From contig NW_026973748.1 of the NCBI RefSeq assembly GCF_035594125.1, positions 310,001 to 374,000 of the forward strand: 64,000 bases of DNA, read 5' to 3'. The notes beneath the pieces were generated by a model. It worked only from the letters and a program-made list of their open reading frames with translations, was not told the DNA's origin and searched no databases. Shown here one piece after another: positions 38,414 to 51,909 of the stretch. Each line of letters begins with the position of its first letter. The stretch's first letter is position 1. The position numbers were made by a program, and so were the translations under genes. The stretch is from Scylla paramamosain. Lineage: Eukaryota; Arthropoda; Malacostraca; Decapoda; Portunidae.

Positions 38414-41400
38414 TCAAAAACAATAAAAGGCAAGTTCTTCGTAAAAGTTGGTTTTATTCCCATGTAATGTGATTGCCCTGCTTTTTAGTGCTTTATTGCC
38501 TAACACGCTCAAAAACACTCAAAGACACTTTTCTGGTAATGTCATTTTTTTCCCACATAAACACTCAAAATACACACATTTGGTAAGGTAGTCCTATCTT
38601 TCAATTAAAAGTGTTATTCATGTATTCAGCATTTTGGTATGTAAGAAACTTCTCTATATACACGAGTTTTTGCGTTTTTTGCCTTGGTTCCTGTGAAATT
38701 ATAAAACACTCATTATACAAGTTTCACGTAATGTTCTTTTGTTTCCCAATATAGAGTGCTTTCTATCCATTTTCGCCTTTTTTGTAGGTAACAAGCTGAA
38801 AATCTCTCAAAATATATCTTTTTGGTAATGTTATTCTATTTCTTCATATTGGTTGGTTTGCATCCGTTTTAGCGTTTTTCTTCGTAAATCACTGAAAAGA
38901 CACGTTTTCAGTAATGTTGAAATTGCTGAAAAACACTCAAAAGACAGATTTCTGGTAAATTCGTGTAATTTCCCTATATAGGTGGATTTGCATGCACTTC
39001 TGGGTTTGGTACATAATTCCGGAAAAAAAGTTAAATTTTTTTCATAATGTTTTTTTTACATAATTTCGCTTAATTTTGCCTGAATTTTGAAATCTTTATA
39101 CCTATGTAGATGAATAAAAAATAAATCTATTTTTTTTAGTTCTTTATTTTTTCTCTATTTGTGGGTTTTAGTTTTTTGGTACTTAAGGAACTTAATAATA
39201 ATCATAATACACGATTTTCGTAATGTCCTTTCGTTTCACAGACATAGGGTTCTTTGCATGTATTTAAGCGTTTTTATAGGTAACATGATCAAAAACACAA
39301 AATACATGTTTTGGTAATGTTATTCTGTTTCTCCATAAAGGGTGTTTTGCATGCGATTTAGCGTTTTGGTATGTAAGGAGTTAAAAACACTTAAAGGCAA
39401 GTTCTTCGTAAAAGTTGGTTTTATTCCTATTTAATGTGATTATTCTGCTTTTTAGTGCTTTGTTACATATCACGCTCAAAAACACTCAAAAGACAATTTT
39501 CAGATAATGTCATTTTTTTTCCCACATGAAGCTAGTTTCACATGTAATTTGGGATTTTCGTAACTAAGAATGTGAAAAACACTCAAAATACACACATTTG
39601 GTAAGGTAGTTCTGTTTCTCAATTAAAAGTGCTATTCACGAGTTTTAGCGTTTTGGTATATAAGAAACTTCTCTATATACACGAGTTTTTGCGTTTTTTG
39701 TCTTGTGGTTCTTGTGAAACTATAAAACAATCATTATACACGTTTCTCTAAATGTCCTTTTGCTTCCCAATATAGAGTGCTTTCCAAATATTTACGCGTT
39801 TTTTGTAGGTAAAAAGCTCAAAAACACTTTTTGGTAATGTTATTCTATTTCTTCATATTTGTTGGTTTGCATCCGTTTAGCGTTTTTCTACGTAAAACAC
39901 TGAAAAGACTTGTCTTCAGTAATTTTGTTTTGGATTCACATATTGACTGACTTCCATATTATTTATCGTTTTGGTGCCTAACATGCTGAAAACACTGAAA
40001 AGACAGGTTTCTGGTAAAGTCGTTTAACTTCCTTATATAGGTGGCATGCACTTTAGAGTTTGGTACATAAAAATCCGAAAAAGAGCTATAATTAACTTTT
40101 TTTGATAATGTTCTTTTTTCCAGATAAATTCCCTGAATTTTGGCAGAATATTGGCATCTTGGTACCAATGAAAATCAATATAAAAAAAGCTATTTTTATT
40201 TTTTTATTTTTTCTATAAAGAGTGTTATTTGTGGGTTTTAACGTTTTGGTACTTAAGGAACTTAAAAACGGTCCTAATACACATTTCTCGTAATGTCCTT
40301 TCGTTTCCCAAACATAAAGTTCTTTGCATGTATTTAAGCGTTTTTGTAGGTAACATGATCAAAAACACTTAAAACACCTGTTTTTAGTAATGTTATTCTG
40401 CATCTCCATAAAGGAGTTTTTTGCATGCGTTTTAGCATTTTGGTTTGTAAGGAGGTCAAAAACACAAGGCAAGTTCTTGGTAAAAGTTGGTTTTATTCCC
40501 ATGTAATGTGATTGCCCTGTTTTTTTTTTGTGATTTATTGTCTAACACGCTCAAAAACACTCAAAAGACACTTTTAGTAATGTCATTTTTTTCCAACATA
40601 GTTTCGCGTGCTCTTTCGGGTTTTTCTAACTATGAATGTGAAAAACACTCAAAATACACGCATTTGGTAAGGTTGTTCTGTTTCTCATTTAATATTGTTA
40701 TTCAAGAGTTTAAGCATTTTGGTATCAAAGAAACTTCTTTATATACACGAGTTTTTGCGTTTTTTGCCTTGTGGTTCTTGTGAACCACAAGTTCTTTTGC
40801 TCGAAAATAATAAAACACTCATTATACACGTTTCTCGTAATATCCTTTTGTTTCCCAATAGCGAGTGCTTTGCATCCATTTTCGCGTTTCTTGTAGGTAA
40901 CAAGGTCAAAAACACTCAAAATGTACCTTCTTGGTAATGTTATTTTATTTCTTCCTATTGGTTGGTTTGCATCCGTTTTAGCGTTTTTCTACGTAAAACA
41001 CCGAAAAGACACGTTTTCAGTAATTTTGTTTTAGATTCCCATATAGAGTGACTTGCATGTTATTTACCGTTATGGTGCCTAACAAGTTGAAAAACACTCA
41101 TAACAAAGTTTTCTGGCAAAGACGTTTAATTTCTCCATATAGGTGGCTTTGCATGCACTTTAGGGTTTGGTACATAACAGTACGAAAAAAAAACAGCTAA
41201 ATTTAATTTTTTTGATAATGTTCTTATTTCACATAATTTCCTGAATTTTGACCAAATTTTGGCATCTCGGTACCTGTGAAGATGAAAAAGAAAGAAAAAA
41301 ATATCGTATTTTTTAATTTATTTATTTTTTTCTCAATAAAGAGTGTTATTTGTGGCTTTTAGCTTTTTGATAAATAATGATCTAAAAAACACTCGTAATA

Positions 41401-44400
41401 CACGTTTCTCGCAATGTCCTTTAATTTCCTAAAAATCGGGTTCTTCGCATGTATTTAAGCGTTTTTATTGGTAACATGATCAAAAACACTCAAAATATAT
41501 GTTTTTGGTAATGCTATTCTCTTTCTCCATAAAGTGTGTTTTGCATGCGTTTTAGCGTTTTGGTATATAAGGAGCTCAAAACACTTAAAGGCAAGTTCTT
41601 GGTAAAAATTGATTTTATTGCCATGTAAAGTGATTGCAATGCTTTTTAGTGCTTTATTGCCTATCAAGCTCAAAAACACTCAAAAGACACTTTTATGGTA
41701 ATGTCATTTTTTTCCCACATAAAGCTGGTTTCGCATGCAATTTGGGATTTTGGTAACTAAGAATGTGAAAAGCACTAAAAAAACACGCATTTAGAAAAGT
41801 TGTTCTGTTTCTCAATTAAGAGTGTTATTCAGGAGTTTCAGCATTTTGGTATCTAGGAAACTTCTCCATATACACGAGTTTTTGCGTTTTTTGCCTAGTG
41901 GTTCTTTTAAACTATAAAACATTCATTATACACTTTTCTCGCAATGTCCCTTTGTTTTCCAATATAGAGTGCTTTGTATCAATTTTCGCGTTTTTTTTTT
42001 TTTTAGGTAACAACATCCAAAACACTTAAAATATACCTTTTTGGTAATGTTTTTCTACTTCTTGATATTTGTTAGTTTCCATCCGTTTTAGCGTTTTTCT
42101 ACGTAAAACACTGAGAAGACACGTTTCCAGTAATTTTGTTTTGGTTTGCCATATAGAGTGAGTTCCATATTATTTATCGTTTTGGTGCCTAACATGCTGA
42201 AAAACACTCAAAACACAGATTTCTGGTAAGGTCGTTTAATTTCTTCATTTGGGAGGCTTTGAGTGCACTTTAGTATTTGGTACATAACAGTCCGAAAAAA
42301 AGCTAATATCAACTATTTTTTTATATAATATTGTCTTATCATACAATTGCCCTAATTTTTCCCGGAATATTTGCATCTCGGTACCTAAGAAGGTGAATAA
42401 CAAAAAAAGAAAAGAAAAACCTTTCATTTATTTATTTTATTTTATTTATTTTTTTTTTTTTGTTATTTGTGGGTTTTAGTTTTTTGGTAGTTAAGGAACT
42501 TAAAAACACTCATAATACACATTTCTCGTAATGTCCTTACGTTTCCCAAACATAAGGTTCTTTGCATGTATTTAAGCGTTTTTATAGATAACATTATCAA
42601 AAACACTCAAAATACATCTTTTTGGTAATGTTATTCTGGTTCTCCATAAAGTTTGTTTTGCATGCGTTTTAGCGGTTTAGTATATAAGGAGCTAAAAAAC
42701 AGTTAAAGGCAAATTCTTGATAAAAATTGGTTTTATTGAAATATAATGTGATTGCCCCGCTTTTTAGTGCTTCATTGCCTATCAGGCTCAAAAACACTCA
42801 AAAGACATTTTTCTCGTAATGTCATTTTTTTCTCACATAAAGCGGGTTTCGCATGCAATTTGGGGTTTTGGTAACTAAGAATGTGACAAGCTCTCAAAAT
42901 ACACGCATTTAGTAAGGTTGTTCTGTTTCTCAATTAGGAATGTTATTCATGAGTTTAAGCATTTTGGTATCTAAGAAACTTCTCCATATCCGCAAGTTTT
43001 TGCGTTTTTTGCCTTTTGGTTCTTTTGAACTATAAAACATCATTATATACTTTTCTTGCAATGTCCATTTATTTCCTAATATAGAGTGCTTTGCATCAAT
43101 TGTTTGCGTTTTTTTGTAGGTAATAAGCTCAAAAACACTCAAAACATACCTTTTTAGTAATGTTTTTTTATTTTTTTTATATTGGTTAGTTTGCATCCGT
43201 TTTAGCGTTTTTCTACGTAAAACACTGAGAAGACACGTTTTCAGTAGGTTTTTTTTCCCATATAAAAGTGATTCCCATATAAAGTGAGTTATTTATTTAT
43301 CGTTTTGGTGCCTAAAATTCTGAAAAACACTCAAAAGACAGATTTCTTTTAAGGTCGTTTAATTTCCTCATATAGGAGGCTTTGGATGCACTTTAGGGTT
43401 TGGTACATAACAGTTCGAAAAAAAAAAAGTTGAAATTAACTTTTTTGATAATATTCTTTTATCACATAATTGCCCTGAATTTTCCCAGAGTTTTGGCATC
43501 TCAGTACCTATGAATATGAATTACAAAAAAATAAAAAAATCCTATTTATTTTTTTATTTTTTTTATTTTTTTAAAATTTTCTAAATAAAGAGTGTTTTTT
43601 GTGGGTTTTTGCTTTTTGGTACTTAGGGAACTTAAAAAAAACACTCATAATACACGTTACTTGTAATGTCCTTTTGCTTCCCAAACATAATGTTCTTTGC
43701 ATGTACTTTAGCGTTTTTATAGGAAACATGATAAAAAAACACTGAAAATGCATGTTTTTTGTAATGTTATTCTGTTTCTCCATAAAGTTTGTTTTGCATG
43801 CGTTTTAGCGGTTTGGTATATAAGGGGTTAAAAAACACTTAAAGGCAAATTCTTCGTAAAAGTTGGGATTATTCCCATGTAATTTGATCGTTCTGCTTTT
43901 TAGTGATTTGTTGCATATCACGCTGAAAAACACTCAAAAGACACTTCTCTGGTAATAACATTTTTTTTTCCCAAATGATGGTAGTTTTCGCTTTATATCG
44001 ATTTTTTGCATTTTTTGTAGGTAACAAGCTCAAAAACATTCAAAATATATCTTTTTGGTAATGTTATTCTATTTCTTCATATAGGATGGTTTATATCCGC
44101 TTTAGCGTTTTTCTAAGTAAAACACTGAAAAGACACGTTTTCAGTAATTTTCTTTTGGTTTCACATATTGACTGACTTCCATATTATTTATCGTTTTGGT
44201 GCCTAACATGCTGAAAAACACTGAAAAGACAGGTTTCTGGTAAAGTCCTTTAACTTCCTTATATAGGTGGCTTTGCATGCATTTGGTACATAATAATCCG
44301 AAAAAAAAGCTATAATTAACTTCTATGATAATATTCTTTTTTCCACATAAATTCCGTGAATTTTGGCAGAATTTTAGCATCTCGGTACCTATGAAGATGA

Positions 44401-44803
44401 ATAACCCCCCAAAAAAATCCCATTTTTTTCTTATCTATTTATTTTTCTAAAGAGTGTTATTTGTGGGTTTTAGCTTTTTGGTACTGAAGGAAATTAAAAA
44501 TCACTCATAATACACGTTTCTCGTAATGTTCTTTCGTTTCCCAAAAATAAGGTTCTTTAAATGTATTTAAGCGTTTTTATACATAACATGATCAAAAACA
44601 CTCAAAATACATGTATTTTGTAATGTTATTCTGTTTCTCCATAAAATGTATTTTGCATGCGTTTTAGCGTTTTAGTACATAAGGAGCTCAAAAACACCTA
44701 AAAGTAAGTTCTTGGTAAAATTTGGTTTTATTCCCATGTAATGTGATTGCCAATTCATTTAGGGCTTTATTGCGTAACACGCTCACAAACACTTAAAAGA
44801 CAT
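38414..44803 (+). repeat. Forward HOR domain, first part
   Basis: Forward HORs with landmark motifs near 40157 (TTGGTACC), 41268, 42378 and 43505 (TCAGTACC). Several HORs carry the CTCATAACAAAG and GCCTAACAAGTTG variants. Near 38555 CCCACATAAACACTC shows a deletion, and near 43985 CCCAAATGATGG joins a CTTTATATCGATTTTTTGC stretch, a deletion of about 0.3 kb relative to 58.6-58.9 kb. Three kinds of material are mixed here, so superunit borders are unclear. No gene is visible. Confidence 0.8.
40768..40791. repeat. Small hairpin, 10-bp arms
   Basis: CTTGTGGTTC, then TTGT, then GAACCACAAG. It is followed by TTCTTTTGCTCGAAAATAATA, which replaces the usual AACTATAAAACACTC start. The same insertion, inverted, occurs at 50933-50956. 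Confidence 0.88.
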
Positions 44804-45253
44804 GCAAAGCCTCCCATATGAGGAAATTAAAGACCTAACAAGAAATATGTCTTTTCAGTGTTCTTCAGCATATTAGGCACCAAAACGATAAATAATAAGG
44901 AACTCACTCTATGTGGGAATCCAAAAGAAAATTACTGAAAACGTGTCTTCTCAGTGTTTTACGTAGAAAAACGCTAAAACTGATACAAACCAACCAATAT
45001 CAAGGAGCAGAATAACATTACCAAAAATGTATATTTTGAGTGTTTTTGTGCTTGTTTCCTACAAAAAAAATCGCGAAAATTGATACAAAGCACTCTATAT
45101 TGGGAAACAAAGGGACATTGCGAGAAAAGTGTATAATGAATGTTTTATAGTTCAAAAAAAACACAAGGCAAAAAACGCAAAAATTCGTGTATATGCTGAA
45201 ACTCTTGAATAACACTCTTAATTGAGAAACAGAGCAACCTTACTAAATGCGTG
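44804..45253 (-). repeat. Inverted block I1, 450-bp version in the 38-49 kb forward domain
   Basis: Reverse-oriented block between AAAAGACAT and GCGTG/TCAAAAACACTAAAAGG. Near 45195 GTGTATATGCTGAAACTC marks an internal deletion similar in place to the one at 35732. It is the partner of 57387-57843 in the large palindrome. Confidence 0.8.
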
Positions 45254-48200
45254 TCAAAAACACTAAAAGGCAAGTTCTTCGTAAAAGTTGGTTTTATTTT
45301 CATGTAATGTGATTGCCCTGCTTTTTAGTGCTTTATTGCCTAACACGCTCAAAAACACTCAAAGACACTTTTCTGGTAATGTCATTTTTTTCCCACATAA
45401 AGCTAGTTTCGCATGGAATTTGGGGTTTTGGTAACTAAGAATGTAAAATAACACTCAAAATACACGCATTTAGCAAGGTTGTTCTGTTTCTTGATTAAGA
45501 GTGTTATTCATGAGTTTCAGTATTTTGGTATCTTAGAAACTTCTCCATATAGTCGAGTTTTTGCGTTTTTTGCCTTGTGATTCTGGTGAAACTATAAAAC
45601 ACTCATTATACACGTTTCTCGTTATGTCCTTTTTTTTTTTTTACTTATATAGAGTGCTTTGCATATATTTTCGCATTTTTTTTATGTAACAAGCTCAAGA
45701 ACACACAAAATATATGTTTTGGTAATGTTATTCTATTTCTTCATATTGGTTGGTTTACATCTGTTTTAGCGTTTTTCTACGTAAATCTTTTAAAAGGCAC
45801 GTTTCCAGTAATATTGCTTTGGATTTCCATATAGAGTGACTCATATTATTTATCGTTTTGGTGCCTAAAATGCTTTTTGGTGCCTTTTGCCTCCCAATAT
45901 AGTGCTTTCCATCCATTTTCGCGTTTTTTATAGGTAAGAATATCAAAAACACTTAAAATATACCTTTTTGGTAATGTTATTCTATTTCTTCATTTTGGTT
46001 GGTTTGCATCCGTTTTAGCGTTTTCTACGTAAAACACCGAAAAGACGCGTTTTCAGTAATTTATTTTTGGATTCCCATATAGATTGACTTCATTGTGTTT
46101 TATCGTGTTGGTTCCTAACATGCTGTAAAACCCTCATAAGTCAGTTTTCTGGCAAAAACGTTCAATTTCCCCATATAGGTGGATTTGCATGCAATTTAGG
46201 GGTTTGGTATATAACAGTCCAAAAAAAAAACTAAATGTAACTTTTTTGATAATGTTCTTTTTTTATATAATTTCCTGAACTTTGCCCGAATTTTGGCACC
46301 TCCTGACCTGTGAAGATAAATAAGAATGAAAAAAAAAATATTTATTTATTTATTTATTTATTTTTTCTCAATAAAGAGTGTAATTTGTAGGTTTTAGCTT
46401 TTTCGTACTTAATGAATTTAAAAACATTCATAATACACGTTTCTCTTAATGTCCTTTCCTTTCCCAAAAATAGGGTTTTTTGCATGTATTTAAGCGTTTT
46501 TATTGGTAACATGATCAAAAACACTCAAAATACATGTTTTTGGTAATGTTATTCTGTTTCACCCTAGAGTGTATTTTGCATGCATTTTAGTGTTTTGGTA
46601 TATAAGGAGCTCAAATACATTTAAGGGCAAGTTCTTGTTAAAAATTGGTTTTATTTCAATGTAATGTCATTGCCCTGCTTTTTAGTGCTTTATTGACTAA
46701 CACGCTCATAAACACTCAAAAGACATTTTTCTGGTAGACATTTTGTTCCCACATAAAGCTGGTTTCGCATGCAATTTTGGGTTTTGGTAACTAAGGATGT
46801 GAAAAGCACTCAAAATACACGCATTTAGTAAGATTGTTCTTTTTCTCAATTAAAAGTGTTGTTCCAGAGTTTCAGCATTTGGAATGTAAGAAACCTCTCC
46901 ATATACACGACTTTTTCCGTTTTTTGCCTTGTAGTTCTTGTGAAACTATAAAAAAACTCATTATACACGTTTCTCGTAATGTCCTTTTGCTTCCCAATAT
47001 AGAGAGCTTTCCATCTATTTTCGCGTTTTTTGTAGGTAACAACTTCAAAAACACTCAAAAGATACCTTTTTGGTAATGTTATTCTATTCCTTCATATTGG
47101 TTGGTTTGCATCCGTTTTAGCATTTTTCTACGTAAAACACCGAAAAAACACGTTTTTAGTAATATTGTTTTGGATTCCCATATAGATTCACTTCCATGTT
47201 ATTTATCGTGTTGGTTCCTAAGATGCTGAAAAACTCTCATAAGACCGTTTTCTGGCAAAGACGTTTAATTTCCCCATGCACTTTAAGGGTTTGGTACATA
47301 ATAGTCCGAAAAAAAAAACTAAACTTAAATTTTTTGATAATGTTCTTCACATAATTTTCTGAATTTTGCCCGAATTTTGGCATCTCGGTACCTGTGAAGA
47401 TGAATAAGAAAGAAAAAAAATATCGTATTTTTTTTTATTTATTTATTGTTTCTCAATAAAGAGTGTTATTTGTGGCTTTTAGCTTTTTGGTAATTAATGA
47501 ACTTAAAAACACTCATAATACACGTTTCTCGTAATCTCCTTTCGTTTCCTAAAAATAGAGTTCTTTGCATGTATTTTAGCGTTTTCATTGGTAACATGAT
47601 CAAAAACACTCAAAATATATGATTTTGGTAATATTATTCTGTTTCACCATAAAGAGGGTTTTGCATGCGTTTTAGTGTTTTGGTATATAAGTAGCTCGAA
47701 AAACACTTAAAGGCAAGTTCTTGGTAAAAATTCGTTTACCTCCAATGTAATGTGATTGCCTTCCGTTTTAGTGCTTTATTGCCTATCACGCTCAAAAACA
47801 CTCAAAAGACACTTTTCTGGTAAAGTCATTTTTTTTTCCCACAAATCTATTTTCGCATGCAATTTGGGGTTTTGGTAACTAAGAATGTGAAAAGCACTTA
47901 AAATACACGCATTTATGAAGGTTGTTCTGTTTCTAAATTAGGAATGTTATACATAAGTTTCAGCATTTTTGTATCTAGGAAACCTCTCTATATACACGAG
48001 ATTTTGCGTTTTTTGCCTTGTGGTTCTTTTGAACTATAAAACACTCATTATACACTTTTCTTGCAATGTCCTTTTGTTTTTCAATATAGTGTGCTTTGCA
48101 TCAATTTTTGCGTTTTTTGTAGGTAATAAGCTCAAAAACACTCAAAATATACCTTTTTAGTAACATTTTTCTATTTCTTTATATTGGTTGCTTTGCATCC

Positions 48201-49490
48201 GTTTTACCGTTTTTCTACGTAAAACACTGAGAAGACACGTTTTCAGTAACTTTGTTTTGGATCCCCATATAGAGGTGAGTTCCTTATTATCATCGTTTTG
48301 GAGCTTAACATGCTAAAAAACAATCAAAACACAGATTTCTGGTAAGGTCGTTAAATTTCTTCATATAGGAGGCTTTGCATGCACTTTAGGGTTTGGTACA
48401 TAACAGTTCGAAAAAAAAAAAAGCTGAAATTAACTTTTTTTATAATATTCTTTTCGTAACTAAGAATGTGAAAAACACTCAAAATACACACATTTGGTAA
48501 GGTAGTTCTGTTTCTCAATTAAAAGTGTTATTCATGCATTTCAGCATTTTGGTATGTAAGAAACTTCTCTATATACACGAATTTTTGCGTTTTTTACCTT
48601 GTGGTTCGTGTGAAACTATAAAACACTCATTATACACGTTTTTCGTCATGTTCTTTTGTTTCCCAATATAGACTGCTTTCCATCCATTTTCGCATTTTTT
48701 GTAGGTAACAAGCTGAAAAACACTCAAAATATATCTTTTTGGTAATGTTATTGTATTTCTTCATATTGGTTGGCTTGCATATGTTTTAGCGTTTTTCTTC
48801 GTAAATCACTTAAAAGACACGTTTTCAGTAGTATTGTTGAAATTGCTGGAAAAAACACTCAAAAGACAGATTTCTGGTAAAGTCGTGTAATTTCCCCATA
48901 TAGGTGGCTTTGCATGCACTTCTGGGTTTGATACATAATTCCGGAAAAAAGGTAAAAAATTTTTTTTTATAATGTGTTTTTTACATAATTTCCCTGAATT
49001 TTGCCTGAATTTTGGCATCTTCATACCTATTTAGATGAATAACAAAAAAAAATGTATATTTTTAGTTATTTATTGTTTCTCTATTTGTGGGATTTAGTTT
49101 TTTGGTACTTAAGGAACTTAAAAAACTATCATAATACACGATTTTCGTAATGTCCTTTCGTTTCATATGTATTTAAGCGTTTTTATAGGTAACATGATCA
49201 AAAACACTCAAAATAATGTAACAAAATAATGTATTAATGTAATTTGGGATTTTCGTAACTAAGAATGTGAAAAACACTCAAAATACACACATTTGGTAAG
49301 GTAGTTTTGTTTCTCAATTAAAAGTGTTATTCATGAGTTTTAGCATTTTGGTATGTAAGAAACTTCTCTATATACACGAGTTTTTGCGTTTTTTGTCTTG
49401 TGGTTCTTGTGAAACTATAAAACAATCATTATACACGTTTCTCTAAATGTCCTTTTTCCTTCCCAATATAGAGTGCTTTTACATCCATTT
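45254..49490 (+). repeat. Forward HOR domain, second part; left palindrome arm
   Basis: Forward HORs with landmark motifs near 46308 (mutated), 47386 and others. Near 48445 TAATATTCTTTT jumps to CGTAACTAAGAATGTG, a deletion between HOR phases. Near 49215 CAAAATAATGTAACAAAATAA is a short local duplication that also appears inverted at about 52180. The segment ends at 49490 in ACATCCATTTT. It is mirrored by 51910-57386. Confidence 0.8.
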
Positions 49491-49531
49491 TGAAGAAATG
49501 AAGAAATAGAAGAAATATGAAGAAATAGAAT
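49491..49531 (+). repeat. GAAGAAAT-type short tandem at an orientation switch
   Basis: Four imperfect copies of GAAGAAAT lie exactly between the forward ACATCCATTTT and the reverse ATAGAATAGCATTACC. GAAGAAATAGAAT is a normal reverse-orientation box, here repeated several times. Confidence 0.8.
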
Positions 49532-51909
49532 AGCATTACCAAATATGTATATTTTGAATGTTTTTGAGCTTGTTACCTAAAAAAAATGCAAAAATGGTTG
49601 CAAAGCATTGCAAAACAAAAGGATATTCTGAGAAACGTGTATAATGAGTGTTTTATAGTTCCACAAGAACCAAAAGGCAAAAAACGCAAAAACTCCTGTA
49701 CCTAGAGAAGTTTCTTAGATACAAAAATGATGAAACTCATGAATAACACTTTTAATTGAGAAACAGAATTACCTTACAAAATGTGTGTATTTTGAGTGTT
49801 TTTCACATTCTTAGTTACGAAAATCACAAATTACATGCGAAACTAGCTAGTTTCCTAGATACCAAAATGCCGAAACTCATGAATAACACTCTTAATTGAG
49901 AAACAGAAAAACCTTACTAAATGCGTGTATTTTGAGTGCTTTTCACATTCTTAGTTACCCAAAACCCAAATTGATTGCGAAACCAGCTTTATGTAGTAAA
50001 AAAAAAAAACGACATTTTCAGAAAAGTGTCTATTGAGTGTTTTTGAGCGTGATAGGCAGTAAAATACTAAAAAGAAGGGCAATCACATTACAAGGGAATA
50101 AAATCAATGTTTACCAAGAAATTGCCTTTAAGTGTTTTTGAGCTCCTTATATACCAAAACGTTAAAACGCATGCAAACTACACTTTATGGAGAAACAGAA
50201 TAACATTACCAAAAACATGTATTTTGAGTGTTTTTGATCATGTTACCAATAAAAACGCTTAAATACATGCTAGGAACCCTATTTGTGGGAAACGAAAGGA
50301 CATTACGAGAAACGTGTATTATGAGTATTTTTTAATTCATTAAGTACCAAAAAGCTAAAAGCCACAAATAACTCTCTATTGAGAAAAAATAAATAAATAA
50401 ATAAAAAAAATACGATATTTATTTTTCTTTTTTATTCATCTTCACAGGTACCGAGGTGCCAAAATTCAAGCAAAATTCATGAAATTTTCTGAAATAAGAA
50501 CATTATCAAAAAAGTTAATTTTAGCTTTTTTTTTTTCGACTGTTATGTAGCAAACCATAAAGTGCATGCAAAGCCACCTATATGGGGAAATCAAAAGTCT
50601 TTGCCAGAAAATTGTCTTATGAGTGTTTTTCAGCTTGTTAGGCACCAAAACGATAAATAACATGGAAGTCACTCTATATGGGAATCCAAAACAAAATTAC
50701 TGAAAACGTGTCTTTTCGGTGTTTTACGTAGAAAAACGCTAAAACGGATGCAACCCAACCAATATGAAAAAAAAAATAGAATAATATTACAAAAAAACTA
50801 TATTTTCAGTATTTTTGAGCTGGTTACCTACAAAAAAGGTGAAAATGAATGCAAAGCACTCCCTATTGCTAAAGAAAAGGACATTACGAGAAACGTGTAT
50901 AATGAGTGTTTTATTATTTTCGAGCAAAAGAACTTGTGGTTCACAAGAACCACAAGGCAAAAAGCGCAAAAACTTGTGTATATAAAGAAGTTTCTAAGAT
51001 ACCAAAATGCTGAAACTCATGAATAACAATCTTAACTGAAAAACAGAACAATCTTACCAAAAGCGTGCATTTTCATTGTTTTTCACATTGTTAGTTAGCA
51101 AAATCCCAAAAAGCATGCGAAACTAGCTTTATGTGAGAAAAAAATGACATTATCAGAAGTGTCTTTTGAGTGTTTTTGAGCATGTTTGGCAATAAAGTAC
51201 TAGAAAGCAAGGCAATCACATTACATGGGAATAAAACCAACTTTGACCAAGAACTTGCCATTATGTGTTTTTGAGCTCCTTACATACCAAAACGCTAAAA
51301 TGCATGCAAAACACTCCTTTATGGAGAAGCAGAAAAAAACATTACAAAAAACATGTGTTTTAAGTGTTTTTGATCATGTTACCTATAAAAACGCTTAAAT
51401 ACATTCAAAGAACCCTATGTTTGGGAAACGAAAGGACATTATGAAAAACGTTTATTATGACTGTTTTAAAGTTCCTTAAGTACCAACACGTTAAAACCCA
51501 CAAATAACACTCATTAAAGAGAAAAAAAATAAAAAAGATTTAAAAATTCTGCCAAAATTCAGGGAATTTACGTGGAAAAAAAGAACATTATCAAAAGGGT
51601 TAATTATAGTTTTTTTTTTTCGGATTGTTATTTACCAAACCTTAAAGTGCATGCAAAGCCACCTATATGAGGAAATTAAACGACTTTGCCAGAAACCTGT
51701 CTTTTCAGTGTTTTTCAGTATGTTAGGCACTAAACCGATAAATAATATGGAAGTCAGTTAATATGTGAATCCAAAACAAAATTACTGAAAACGTGTCTTT
51801 TCAGCGTTTAACGTAGAAAAAAACGCTAAAAAGGATGCAAAGCAACGAATATGAAGAAATAGAATAACATTACCAAAACGTGTTTTGGGGCTTTTTACCT
51901 AGAAAAAAA
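49532..51909 (-). repeat. Spacer of the large palindrome, reverse HORs
   Basis: Reverse-oriented sequence between the mirrored arms. An internal junction lies near 49848, where GAAACTAGCTAG runs into TTTCCTAGATACC. From 49860 on it matches 39.8-41.9 kb inverted, including the hairpin at 50933-50956. Near 51540 a shortened A/T spacer joins AAAAATTCTGCCAAAATTC, so the GGTACC landmark is lost. No gene is visible. Confidence 0.75.
50933..50956. repeat. Small hairpin, mirror of 40768-40791
   Basis: CTTGTGGTTC, ACAA, GAACCACAAG, next to CGAGCAAAAGAA. It shares a rare insertion with 40768-40791 in opposite orientation, which marks the two regions as close relatives. Confidence 0.88.
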
